A stretch of 64,000 bases of DNA from the NCBI RefSeq assembly GCF_947331815.1, contig NZ_OX373462.1, positions 1,413,376 through 1,477,375 of the forward strand, written 5' to 3'. This DNA is from Cyanobacterium sp. uoEpiScrs1. GTDB taxonomy: Bacteria; Cyanobacteriota; Cyanobacteriia; Cyanobacteriales; Microcystaceae. Shown in pieces: positions 42,159 through 51,123 of the stretch; the stretch's first letter is position 1; every line of letters begins with the position of its first letter. A program made the translations under genes and the position numbers. The notes under the pieces are model-generated. The model did no database searches. It was not told the origin of the DNA and saw only the letters and a program-made list of their open reading frames with translations.

Positions 42159-43478
42159 ATGAATATTAAACTAGCAGAGTATGGTCAACGTCGAGAACGC
42201 TTAATGAAAAAAATTGGTACGGGAACTGCGATTTTTCGTAGTGCGCCGACCGTAATTATGCATAATGATGTAGAGTACGTTTTTCGTCAAGATAGTGATT
42301 TTTTTTACCTTACAGGATTTAATGAACCAGAAGCCGTAGCGGTTTTAGCACCTCACCATGAGGAACACCATTTTGTATTATTTGTTCAACCGAAAGACTC
42401 CGAAAAAGAAACTTGGACGGGTTATCGTTGTGGTGTAGACAAAGCAAAAGAGTTTTACGGTGCAGATAAAGTATATCCCATTAACGAATTACATGAAAAG
42501 CTACCTCAATATATTGAAAAAGCTAACCGTATCTATTATCATCTGGGACGAGATAAGAATTTTAATAAGGTAATTCTATCTTATTGGCAACGTCTAATGG
42601 CAGCTTACCCCAAACGAGGCGCTGGTCCTGTCGCTATTGAGGATCCTAATCCCATTCTTCACTCTATGCGTCAGGTGAAAAGTATTACTGAATTGGAAAT
42701 GTTACGCAAGGCAATAGGCATTTCAGTCATTGCTCACAACCGAGCCAGAGAATTTGTTCAAGTAGGGCATTATGAGTACGAAGTTCAGGCAGAAATAGAA
42801 CATGCTTTCCTTTCTCATGGAGGTATTGGTCCAGCCTATCCTTCTATTGTAGCATCAGGAGCTAATGCCTGTATTCTCCACTATATTGAAAATTGTCGTC
42901 AGATTCAGGAAAATGAGTTGCTCTTAATCGATGCGGGTTGTTCCTATGGCTATTACAATGGAGACATTACCCGGACTTTTCCCGTCAGCGGAAAGTTCAC
43001 AGGGGAACAAAAAGCAATTTATGAGTTGGTTTTGGAAGCACAATTGAGGTCTATAAAATCAGTCCAACCGGGAAAATCCTATAATGAGTTTCATGATATA
43101 GCGGTCTGTGTTTTAGTTCAGGGATTAATTGACTTAGGATTACTAAAAGGGGATCTAGAAGAAATTATTAAAGAAGAAAAATATAAACCTTTTTATATGC
43201 ATAAAACTGGCCATTGGTTAGGATTAGACGTCCATGATGTGGGAGTTTATAAACAAGGGGAGGGAACTTGGAAACTATTAGAACCAGGCCATCTATTAAC
43301 AGTTGAACCGGGGATTTATATTAGTCCTAACATTAAACCTCTCAAGGGACAACCGGAAATTCCTGAACGATGGAGAGGGATTGGTATTAGAATTGAAGAC
43401 AATGTGTTTGTTACAAAAACAGGTCATGAGGTTTTAACTACTGGAGTTCCTAAAATGATTGATGAGATTAGTTTGTAA
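42159..43478 (+). CDS. pepP: Xaa-Pro aminopeptidase (aminopeptidase P)
   Basis: PepP removes N-terminal residues preceding proline in the cytoplasm. The 439-residue protein has the N-terminal aminopeptidase-P domain (about 1-140) and the pita-bread M24 domain with the full dimetal site: Asp258 and Asp269 (LIDAG, NGDITRTF), His352 (KTGHWLG), Glu383 (TVEPGIY) and Glu413 (RIEDNV). Length matches family members. It is monocistronic and flanked by remnants on its left. Confidence 0.95.
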   Translation: MNIKLAEYGQRRERLMKKIGTGTAIFRSAPTVIMHNDVEYVFRQDSDFFYLTGFNEPEAVAVLAPHHEEHHFVLFVQPKDSEKETWTGYRCGVDKAKEFYGADKVYPINELHEKLPQYIEKANRIYYHLGRDKNFNKVILSYWQRLMAAYPKRGAGPVAIEDPNPILHSMRQVKSITELEMLRKAIGISVIAHNRAREFVQVGHYEYEVQAEIEHAFLSHGGIGPAYPSIVASGANACILHYIENCRQIQENELLLIDAGCSYGYYNGDITRTFPVSGKFTGEQKAIYELVLEAQLRSIKSVQPGKSYNEFHDIAVCVLVQGLIDLGLLKGDLEEIIKEEKYKPFYMHKTGHWLGLDVHDVGVYKQGEGTWKLLEPGHLLTVEPGIYISPNIKPLKGQPEIPERWRGIGIRIEDNVFVTKTGHEVLTTGVPKMIDEISL

Positions 43479-43622
43479 ATATAATTAATTGTGAATTATA
43501 AAGTAGCTAGAATATTTAATTCAATAAATTTATTGTTTAAAATATATACCAATTAAGATTAAATTCTTAATATATTTATAGAAGGTCTATCTAAGTAAAA
43601 TTTAATTATATTTAAATTTTAC

Positions 43623-44072
43623 TTAAGTCAAATACCGATTGTTATCTATTTTTGAACGCTTATAATCCAACCACTGTTGTAGAATAATGCAAGCAGCATG
43701 ACGATCAATTGCCCCTTTGTCCCAAGTAGAAAATAGTTTTTGTGCCTTGAGGTGTGCAATGGCTTCAATAGAGGTCAACCGCTCATCCATGTACTCTACT
43801 GGTAATTGTAAGATTTGAGAAATACGCCCCACAAATTTTTGGACTTGTTTAGCCTGGAATCCCAAGCTTCCATCCATATTGTATGGAAGTCCTACAACTA
43901 ACACTTGGACTTCCCTTTCGTGAATCAACTGTTGAAGCTGTTGAATATCTTTCTCAAATGAAGTACGATGAATCGTTGTCAATCCCGTTGCAATTAACCC
44001 AGTTCCATCACATCCAGCTACTCCAATTCGCTTCCTGCCCACATCTAAGCCTAAAACCGAAATTCGTTTCAT
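43623..44072 (-). CDS. ruvX: Putative pre-16S rRNA nuclease / Holliday junction resolvase RuvX
   Basis: YqgF/RuvX is an RNase H-fold nuclease proposed to finish the 16S rRNA 5' end and able to resolve Holliday junctions in some species. The 149-residue protein (from ATG 44072) shows GLDVGRKRIGVAGCDGTG with the first catalytic Asp10, VVGLPYNMDGSLG, VEYMDERLTS and the final DRHAACIILQQWL with its Asp. The TTG at 44114 would add 14 residues ahead of the RNase H fold and is less likely. Confidence 0.92.
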   Translation of the reverse strand: MKRISVLGLDVGRKRIGVAGCDGTGLIATGLTTIHRTSFEKDIQQLQQLIHEREVQVLVVGLPYNMDGSLGFQAKQVQKFVGRISQILQLPVEYMDERLTSIEAIAHLKAQKLFSTWDKGAIDRHAACIILQQWLDYKRSKIDNNRYLT

Positions 44073-44178
44073 TATCCTATTAAATATAATTAGAGTAAGC
44101 GAGCTAGAAGACAAATGTTAGAATATCTCCCTATCAGCTTATTTACTTTTTACGGTGCTTTTCCTTATCTTATTCCTT

Positions 44179-45432
44179 CTATGGCTCATTGTTAAATTCA
44201 GAAGACTTTCCCAAGGTTTGCGACTTGTGTTTATATTGCTTTCCATTGCATGGATTAGTTTTTTTTTCTAAAGGATTAAAAGATGTTTTCAACCAAGACA
44301 TTCGACTAGGAATGGGGGTACGAGGAACTGTCTGTAAACCCTGTAACATCTCTGATAAATGTAGTCCTTCTGGCTTAGCTTCTTTTAGTTTATGCCATAC
44401 TGAACGGGACATCAACAGAGTATGTTTATTACGTTGTGCTCCCAATTTATCAAGATATTCTTCTCGTTCATGCTGGTAGTCTGTCGAGACCAACTCCAAG
44501 CTTTGGGATGGGAAATTTTGCACAATCTGCGCCATTTTGGTGAACAACTTGGGATAGAGCCAAGTGTAAGCTGGATGCACTGTTAACTTAGCTTGATGGG
44601 GATTAGACCCGTTATCACATAAAATTAGTTTAAAATGACCAACAGCTGCCTTACGCTGGGGTTCAAACACATATCCCTGGGCGACATCAGTTTTATAGTA
44701 CCATTGTTGCAACTTAGATGCCAATCCCGCCAAAAACGGAGTCTTGAAATCAGGCAGGTGGCGATCAAACACTTGACGTAATAAAGGTGGCATGGAAACG
44801 CAGTCGAGTTGATAAAGTAGATGAGCATCGGCATTACTCACAGGTAATAAGTTAGGAAAATCAGAATCTCCTAGAGCAAGTTCTTGTAGTAATTTTGGTG
44901 GTAAAGACCAATAAGTTAGTTTGGCCAGAGGTTGAAAGCCATTCTGACGGTAAAGGGCAAGGATACTCTTTTGATTGATATTAACTTCTAAAACCCAAGT
45001 TCTGGCTTCCCAAATAGTTTCAAAACAGTGACGTAACAGTTGAGATCCCACTCCTTTAGGATCAGTTATCAACTGAGGTTGAGATTCTTGGGTATTAATT
45101 ACTACTCGTTCCACACACCAAGTGCTACGACCTCTATTGAAAGGACTAATTTGAATAAACCCTTGTAATCTTTCTGCTCCTTGATTTAATAATGTTTTCG
45201 GTTCAGCAATGTAAACACAAAAATGATGTTGGAATAAATTAGGAAACCAACTCAAGAATTTAAGAATTCCAAACCAACGCCGTGCTTGTTGTAATTTTTG
45301 AATAGGCATAACGAGATTTGACTCCGGCTGTTCTTGGGCTATTTGAACAACCAAATGTTCTATAGGATCTAAATCACGATACTGTACAGGACGAATTAGG
45401 AGCTTAGGGGCATCATCTAAAAGAGAATTCAT
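44179..45432 (-). CDS. GNAT family N-acetyltransferase
   Basis: A 417-residue protein with one clear GNAT domain in the N-terminal half (about 12-180): the acceptor strand RPVQYRDLDPIEHLV, the acetyl-CoA P-loop PKGVGSQLLRHCFE (Q/R-x-x-G-x-G/A type) and the final LYRQNGFQPLAKLTY. The C-terminal 230 residues look like a second, degenerate GNAT-like domain (YVFEPQRKAAVGHFKLILC, HPAYTWLYPKLFTKM). The substrate is unknown. Intact frame and no obvious partner genes. It ends 107 nt from ruvX on the same strand. Confidence 0.8.
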   Translation of the reverse strand: MNSLLDDAPKLLIRPVQYRDLDPIEHLVVQIAQEQPESNLVMPIQKLQQARRWFGILKFLSWFPNLFQHHFCVYIAEPKTLLNQGAERLQGFIQISPFNRGRSTWCVERVVINTQESQPQLITDPKGVGSQLLRHCFETIWEARTWVLEVNINQKSILALYRQNGFQPLAKLTYWSLPPKLLQELALGDSDFPNLLPVSNADAHLLYQLDCVSMPPLLRQVFDRHLPDFKTPFLAGLASKLQQWYYKTDVAQGYVFEPQRKAAVGHFKLILCDNGSNPHQAKLTVHPAYTWLYPKLFTKMAQIVQNFPSQSLELVSTDYQHEREEYLDKLGAQRNKHTLLMSRSVWHKLKEAKPEGLHLSEMLQGLQTVPRTPIPSRMSWLKTSFNPLEKKTNPCNGKQYKHKSQTLGKSSEFNNEP

Positions 45433-45527
45433 GGATCGCGGTGGGGAGTATGTCGCTTACTGGCTCTATCTTAACCATTTTTACTTGGTTGTCACCTTCC
45501 TTCGCCAGAAATAAATATGAGGGAAGA

Positions 45528-45977
45528 ATGCCAAAAACTATAGATGTTTTACCAGAATATTTGTTGCATGTAACTGAATCTTCACCTTAGCTTATCAGCT
45601 ACCAGCTAAACTACTTTTAGTCGATAAATGGCCGGGATAAGGTCGCTTATATATTGTAAATAAATGTCGCCCAGTTAGTATTATATGCTGAAAGTTTTCT
45701 AAAAACACAGACCTATTTTTCCGCTTTTGCCGCTTTAACTATTTTCCATGAGTGGTAAGATACTCGGTGTAAAAAAATGATCCTCTTAAATTTTTATAGC
45801 TATTTAAGTGGATGAGGTAAATAAACTGTAGAGCTAATTTTATTTATTTCATCTTAATTTAGCACTGGATTTAGTCTCTACCTTATTGCTGTTACAAGGC
45901 TAAAAAATTTCTCTCGTTTAGTCTGGACTGAAAACTCAACCTCTATTGGATTAAGAGATACTTTATTAACTTCTTAG
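45528..45977 (+). pseudogene. Decayed gene fragments, plus strand, unidentified
   Basis: Codon-like stretches occur in shifting frames. ATG 45528 opens MPKTIDVLPEYLLHVTESSP, ended by TAG and continued in another frame by LAYQLPAKLLLVDKWPG. A later open frame from 45858 reads FSTGFSLYLIAVTRLKNF and then SRLVWTENSTSIGLRDTLL to TAG 45977. The protein-like composition contrasts with the flanks. I cannot name the ancestor, and the fragments may come from more than one gene. Confidence 0.35.
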
Positions 45978-46054
45978 AGCTCTGTATCGGATACCATAAC
46001 GAGTTAAGTCATCCCACTTTCTCAGGCTTAATAACAACTTGGAGTCTTTTTTTT
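45966..46054 (-). pseudogene. C-terminal fragment of an unidentified protein, minus strand
   Basis: The minus strand reads KLLLSLRKWDDLTRYGIRYR and then ALRS to a stop at 45966. It is cut at its 5' side by a stop beside a run of eight adenines, a likely slippage frameshift: shifting one base continues the reading (SQSSIKK) for a few codons. The ancestor is unknown. Confidence 0.35.
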
Positions 46055-46272
46055 ATGCTAGATTGTGATTTTTTAGGATAGTCCTGGAAAGAAGTAACTT
46101 TTATAATTGTAACAAGCCTTATATAGGATATGATCTTTCTAATTCTTACCTAAAATTAACTCTAGTCCATAGTTTAAGGGCTGCTATCAAACATCTAATA
46201 AATAGCCTTTTATCTCTCTTTACTATTTAGAGTTGCTCAAAGATTTAGGTAAATAATTGCAGACGAAAAACT

Positions 46273-46315
46273 TTTAATAACTTTAGCAATTAGTTTAATT
46301 GCTAAAGTTATTAAA
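46273..46315 (-). terminator. 19-bp perfect hairpin downstream of ispE
   Basis: Arms 46273-46291 and 46297-46315 pair perfectly around a 5-nt loop, and T5 follows on the minus strand. It lies 350 nt past the ispE stop and is the first terminator-like structure after it. Confidence 0.65.
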
Positions 46316-46664
46316 TAAAAAGATATAAATTTACTACACGGTATAAGTTAATTGAACTATATATTAATATTAAATTTCAATATTTATATATAGTTCTTTA
46401 ATAAAAAGACTTTTTTAAAAAACTATGTGTTGTATTTAGACACAAAAATAGGTATAGTCAAAAATATAAAGAAATAAATATAGTAATTATTCTTGATAGT
46501 GATTCAGTGCGCACAAACAGGCTCCTGTAACAATTTAAAACAATAGGAACAGGAATTATTATATTATTTGTCTCTGCTAATTTATACTTTAGAATTAAAT
46601 ATGATAAAAAACAACACCACATGAAAGATTATAAAATAAACGCAATAATATTTTTTCGCATAAC

Positions 46665-47606
46665 TTAAATAACTTTAATTCCTGTACTCGACAATTTTGT
46701 TATTAATAATTCCAAGTCAGGATCAAAAATAGCTTGTCTAGCTTTATTTTTTATATTTTCTGCTTCTTCTTGAGATTGACATAAAGTAAATATCGTTGGT
46801 CCTGATCCTGACATCATAGTGCCTAGTCCTCCTATTTGCTGTAATGTCTTTCTTAACTTCATAACTTGGCAATATTTAGGTAAAACTACTTTTTCTAAAT
46901 CATTATGTAGAAAGTGCCCAATTTTTGGGTTATCTTTGTGACTAATGGATTTAACCAAAGGACCTGAATGAACTTTAGATATTCGAGAAGTAACTGCAGC
47001 ACGATCACTAACATATTTATGACCGAATTGCTGCCGGTAGGTTTGATAGGCCCAAGAAGTAGAGACCGCTAGACTTTGATATTTTCCTAACACAATCCAT
47101 AGGTTTTCACAAGCTTCTATTGGATCTAATTTTTCTCCTTTTCCAGTGGCGACCACAGTCCCCCCTGCAATACAAAAAGGAACATCCGATCCCAATTTTT
47201 CTCCCAACCGTTGTAATTCTGGGATAGTTAACCCCAACTCCCAGATTAAATTTAACCCGACCAATACTGCTGCTGCATCAGTTGATCCTCCAGCCAATCC
47301 TGCAGCCACAGGTATATGCTTATCTATTGTTATATCTACCCCCCCATAGTTAGCGAAGGCTTCGTTAAATTCAAGTTTCATCAATTGTGCCGCACAATAG
47401 GCTAAATTGGTCTCATCGGTAGGAACTTGAGGGTGGGAACAAGTTAAATTGAAGTCTTGAGCTCCATAGGCACAAATTTCCAAGCGGTCAGCTAAATCAA
47501 TACTCTGAAGGATCATTACCAATTCATGATAACCATCTAGGCGATCGCCAATAATTTCTAAATACAGATTTACCTTAGCTGGAGCAATTAGGGTACAAGA
47601 TCGCAT
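46665..47606 (-). CDS. ispE: 4-diphosphocytidyl-2-C-methyl-D-erythritol kinase
   Basis: IspE phosphorylates CDP-ME in the MEP pathway to isoprenoids, upstream of the carotenoid enzymes CrtB and CrtP in this window. The 313-residue GHMP kinase has the N-terminal APAKVNLYLEIIG with its Lys, the GHMP ATP loop IPVAAGLAGGSTDAAAVL (about 95-112) with VPFCIAGG after it, and the C-terminal MSGSGPTIF. I prefer ATG 47606 (MRSCTLIAPAKVNL). The GTG at 47633 adds nine residues not expected in the family. Confidence 0.94.
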   Translation of the reverse strand: MRSCTLIAPAKVNLYLEIIGDRLDGYHELVMILQSIDLADRLEICAYGAQDFNLTCSHPQVPTDETNLAYCAAQLMKLEFNEAFANYGGVDITIDKHIPVAAGLAGGSTDAAAVLVGLNLIWELGLTIPELQRLGEKLGSDVPFCIAGGTVVATGKGEKLDPIEACENLWIVLGKYQSLAVSTSWAYQTYRQQFGHKYVSDRAAVTSRISKVHSGPLVKSISHKDNPKIGHFLHNDLEKVVLPKYCQVMKLRKTLQQIGGLGTMMSGSGPTIFTLCQSQEEAENIKNKARQAIFDPDLELLITKLSSTGIKVI

Positions 47607-48342
47607 AATCGGGTGGATTAACAACTCAGACACTTAATATCTTTCTCTATTTTCCCACACACTTTACCTTTTCTTGTAGTTACTCTTGGCATCTATCCCC
47701 TATGTAGGGCGAGAGCCTCTTTAAATCTTAAAAAATAACAAAGTTTTATCCTTTAAAATCTACATTAGATTTTATGAATTAATTATTATTTCTGATAACA
47801 GTCAATAAATTTTCTATAAGTTCCTGATTAAGGTTAATAATAAGACTGTTAAAGTTGCGTATAAAATACAATATATCAATTATTGGGATCTACTATAAAA
47901 ATAAAGTAAAACAGTAAATATTTATTAGAGACAATTTAGATTATTCTTGAAGTAATTTGATTGTGAAACTTCTGATGTAATCCTATTCCTCATATTAGAG
48001 TTTTGTTCCAGCAATAGAAATAAGCTATTTCTGAATTAATTTGCTTATCCAATTTGTATTAAACCAAAAGTTTATTTTTAGTAAACTCTAATTCTTAGAA
48101 AGTGAATTGCTGACAGGATAGAGGGAGTGATAGTTAAAAAACAGGCTCAATTGGAACTTATAGCTAGATTAAGGAGATATTTAATAAACGAACACCTGAA
48201 TTAATTGATCTAATTGTCAACCTTTATAATTCTATTAATAATATTTGTGAAGCATGGACTTATTTCTCTATATAAGTAGGATTTTTTAGCTCTTTACTTT
48301 AATCCATCCGAATAAAAAAAGTTCTTAAATTTTGAGCCTATT
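47607..48342. other. Intergenic region upstream of ispE
   Basis: Mostly AT-rich; holds the ispE promoter and the frameshifted small frame at 48127-48275. No other gene seen. Confidence 0.45.
48127..48275 (+). pseudogene. Frameshifted small gene, unidentified
   Basis: GTG 48127 opens MIVKKQAQLELIARLRRY and stops soon after. One base over, a second frame reads KEIFNKRTPELIDLIVNLYN, then SINNICEAWTYFSI, to TAA 48275. The two frames overlap near AGATTAAGGAG, so joining them by one frameshift gives a plausible helical protein of about 50 residues. It may be a recently broken small gene. Confidence 0.3.
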
Positions 48343-48523
48343 AAAAAACTGCCGCGCCGTTTTACCTCAGTTTATGACCTGGATGGACCAGGTGGGTGCT
48401 GACGCCTCTTATTTCTGTTTCCGGATACAAGCCCGGTCTACTACCACAAAAAGCTATCGACTCCCTTAACTTATAAAGCATAGATCAAAAAACTTTATTG
48501 GCAGTCACCAACGCGGCAGCCAC
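48343..48523 (-). ncRNA. Probable structured ncRNA, about 180 nt, possibly 6S RNA
   Basis: A GC-rich island in AT-rich DNA. The ends close on each other: CTGCCGCG at 48349-48356 and CGCGGCAG at 48512-48519. Read on the minus strand it ends with that helix followed by TTTTTT (complement of 48343-48348), like an intrinsic terminator. Inside are ACCTGG/CCAGGT (plus-strand 48379-48395), a hairpin near the 3' end, and a bulged helix next to the closing stem. A TAGGAT box is correctly placed in front of the 5' end. Size, rod-like closing and terminator fit 6S RNA (ssaA), which regulates RNA polymerase, but I cannot confirm the family by eye. Confidence 0.6.
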
Positions 48524-48629
48524 AGTTTATCCTACCATAATTGAAAGAATTAAGGTTCTCTAGTGATTACTTTTAAGTAAGATTAATGCTGCTAAAATTG
48601 TCCAGATATCTCTCAATTAGTGATCACGG

Positions 48630-49853
48630 ATGAAGATTCTTATGCTCTCGTCTACTTTCCCCTACCCTCCTATTCAGGGGAAAACTCAGATGAGAACGTT
48701 TTCCTTGCTTAAATATCTAAATCAACGTCACGATCTTACCCTTGTTACGCAATTCCCCGAACAGGTAATAGAAGACGATATAAATAACTTTAAACAACAA
48801 ATTAAAAAATGTATTATTTTTCCTTCTGTCAACTGCGAAGCTAGTTCATTAGGTTTTCTTGAAAAAGCAAAACAACTAGGGGTTTTTTTCCAACAGGGAA
48901 CTCCTCCAAGGTTTTTATCCCACTATTCCATAAAGATTCAAAAATGCTTAGATCAAGCTATAGATTCAGGAGAATTTGATCTCTTAACCTGTGAAGGAAG
49001 TAACAATGAAATCTATGTGCGCCCTCAGTGGCGAGAAAAATTGCCGACACTGATCAATATTCATCGTTCGGTATGGGGGGCATGTAAATATCAAATAAAA
49101 ACCCAAATAACGGAATCCGGCTTGCGTAATCAGATTAATTTACCCTTATTACGTCGCTATGAAAAGCAGTATTGTGGTAAATTTCTATCAGTTGTCACAA
49201 CTTCAAAAACGGAGCAAAAATTACTGAAAGATTTAAAAATAGAAACTCCTGTTGCCCTTATTCCCAATGGGTTAGATTTGATAGGGTTTCCTAAACGAAC
49301 AGTTAATCAGGGAGGACAGCGCATTGTTTTTATTGGGGCAATGGACAAACCTAGAAATGTTGACGCAGCACGTTTCTTTAGTTTAGAAGTTTTCCCTAAA
49401 CTAAAGAAACGTTATCCAGAAGCAACCTTAGAATTAGTAGGAGCTTCTCCCGTCCCCGAAGTGGAAGAACTTGGACAAATTTCAGGAATTACAGTAACCG
49501 GCTATGTACATTCAGTGGTTGAATATCTTCATTGGACAACTGTTTGTGTTATCCCTATTCGCCAGAGTACGGGAATTAAAATCAGAAGTCTCCAGGTTTT
49601 AGCGACAGGTACTCCTTTAGTAGCAAGTGATTATGCATTAGAAGGATTACCTATCGACGGTACTGGAGTTCCTCTAAGTGCAATGAGGGCTAATGAAATA
49701 GATGAGTATGTTTATGCTATTGGTCGTCTGTTTGAACAGCCTAAATTAAGAGAAAAACTGTCCATTAACGGTCGAGCTTTAATCGAGCAAGAGTATACTT
49801 GGGAACGAATAGGAGAACGTTACGAACGACTCCTAATTCATTTGACATCTTAA
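48630..49853 (+). CDS. Glycosyltransferase, GT4-like
   Basis: A 407-residue GT-B fold glycosyltransferase. The N-terminal domain begins MKILMLSSTFPYPPIQGKT, the typical sugar-acceptor domain with a glycine loop; the C-terminal domain has VVTTSKTEQKLL, VALIPNGLD, IVFIGAMD and the donor-binding segment RQSTGIKIRSLQVLATGTP. The related TIGR03087 group comprises exopolysaccharide transferases. The donor and acceptor are unknown. The gene begins close to the ncRNA (107 nt, opposite strand), with no cluster of polysaccharide genes around it. Confidence 0.88.
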   Translation: MKILMLSSTFPYPPIQGKTQMRTFSLLKYLNQRHDLTLVTQFPEQVIEDDINNFKQQIKKCIIFPSVNCEASSLGFLEKAKQLGVFFQQGTPPRFLSHYSIKIQKCLDQAIDSGEFDLLTCEGSNNEIYVRPQWREKLPTLINIHRSVWGACKYQIKTQITESGLRNQINLPLLRRYEKQYCGKFLSVVTTSKTEQKLLKDLKIETPVALIPNGLDLIGFPKRTVNQGGQRIVFIGAMDKPRNVDAARFFSLEVFPKLKKRYPEATLELVGASPVPEVEELGQISGITVTGYVHSVVEYLHWTTVCVIPIRQSTGIKIRSLQVLATGTPLVASDYALEGLPIDGTGVPLSAMRANEIDEYVYAIGRLFEQPKLREKLSINGRALIEQEYTWERIGERYERLLIHLTS

Positions 49854-51123
49854 ACAGTTATAGTCACCTAACAAAAATTATTGCTATCTATACTCATCTC
49901 AGTTCGGTAAAATTAATATATTCTCTCAAGAATAATACTCTTAATGAAGTCTTGTCTAACTAGTCTTAGCAAACTTAAAAATTTTTTGATCTATACCCAT
50001 TTCTAGTATTTTCTGATAGTGTTTTAGTGTTAAGTATTTTGTAACTTCATATACACACATTATTTCCAAATTCAAAACCTTGAATCAAAATTTAATCTTC
50101 AGAATAAAACTATAAAGTGTTCTAGATGTCGTTTTCTACTTTTCTAGATTCAGGACGTGAATAAACAAGAATTGTTTATATGAAGAAAGTACAAGTAGCT
50201 AAAATTATTACTTGCATTCTTAAGCTTTATTGGTAGTTAAATCTAACTTTTATTCAGGGCTGAATTATTCAGTATATAAATAACATCTAAAATGTACTAG
50301 TCTTTATCATGTTTTTTTATAAAGTATATTCTATATGAGCGAAATAGATGTTTTTTATGTTTCGATTTTCTCAAAAATTTTTATAAAAATATCAATTATA
50401 ATATAAGTTATATTCGTATATAGCTAATATTACATATTAGTGAATATCACCTGATTTGTATTTCATTGTAATAAATTTTGCTACCTATTATTTTAGATAA
50501 TACTTTAGTTAACTTATATTCATTGAATTTATTAAAGTAATAAAATACTTTCTTAAATAAGAGTGAAGCAGGATTGGTAATAAAAAAATAATCAAAAATT
50601 TTTACTTATAAAATAAATAAGTCTAATCCTTCATCAATAACATTGTTTGTACATTCTTCTAGAATAATGCATTAGTCAAACTACTTATATATTTAATAGT
50701 AATTTTTAGTAAATAAAAAACTACTATTAAATATGTTTTTTATAAAGTTAGTTAATATTTTAGGGCGACATGATGATGACAATCATCAAATAATATGAAG
50801 CTGACTAATTTTTAGGCTATATATACTACTTTAGTGCAAAAACACAAATAATAACATACCATATCAATAATACAAAATGTAGATTGTATATATAAAAATA
50901 TAGTCAATTTTTAACGACGAAGTTCATCTACTTAATATTTCACTGACTAATTTTATACAATCTAATTGAGTAAAAATATAGAAGATAAAAGTTTACGCAA
51001 ATACAACTTACTGTTTTTACCGATATCAAACACTTTAATATATAGTGTTTGATATCGGTAAAAACATGTATTGAAACACTACACTATTGTTTTGCTTCAA
51101 AATGACAGGAGTTTATAGTATCT
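49854..51123. other. Gene desert, 1.3 kb, with a hairpin before the symporter
   Basis: No gene or recognisable remnant. It contains the 22-bp perfect hairpin at 51013-51065, ending 58 nt before the symporter ATG. Confidence 0.55.
51013..51065 (+). repeat. 22-bp perfect hairpin upstream of the sodium symporter
   Basis: Positions 51013-51034 and 51044-51065 are exact reverse complements around a 9-nt loop. In the symporter's transcript it would sit in the 5' leader if transcription starts upstream; otherwise it may lie between a lost gene and this one. Confidence 0.85.

Larger units (their letters stand above)
45433..46664. other. Intergenic region with decayed genes on both strands
   Basis: 1.2 kb lacking an intact gene, with fragments at 45528-45977 (plus) and 45966-46054 (minus) and a terminator-like hairpin at 46273-46315, all listed separately. 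Confidence 0.5.
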
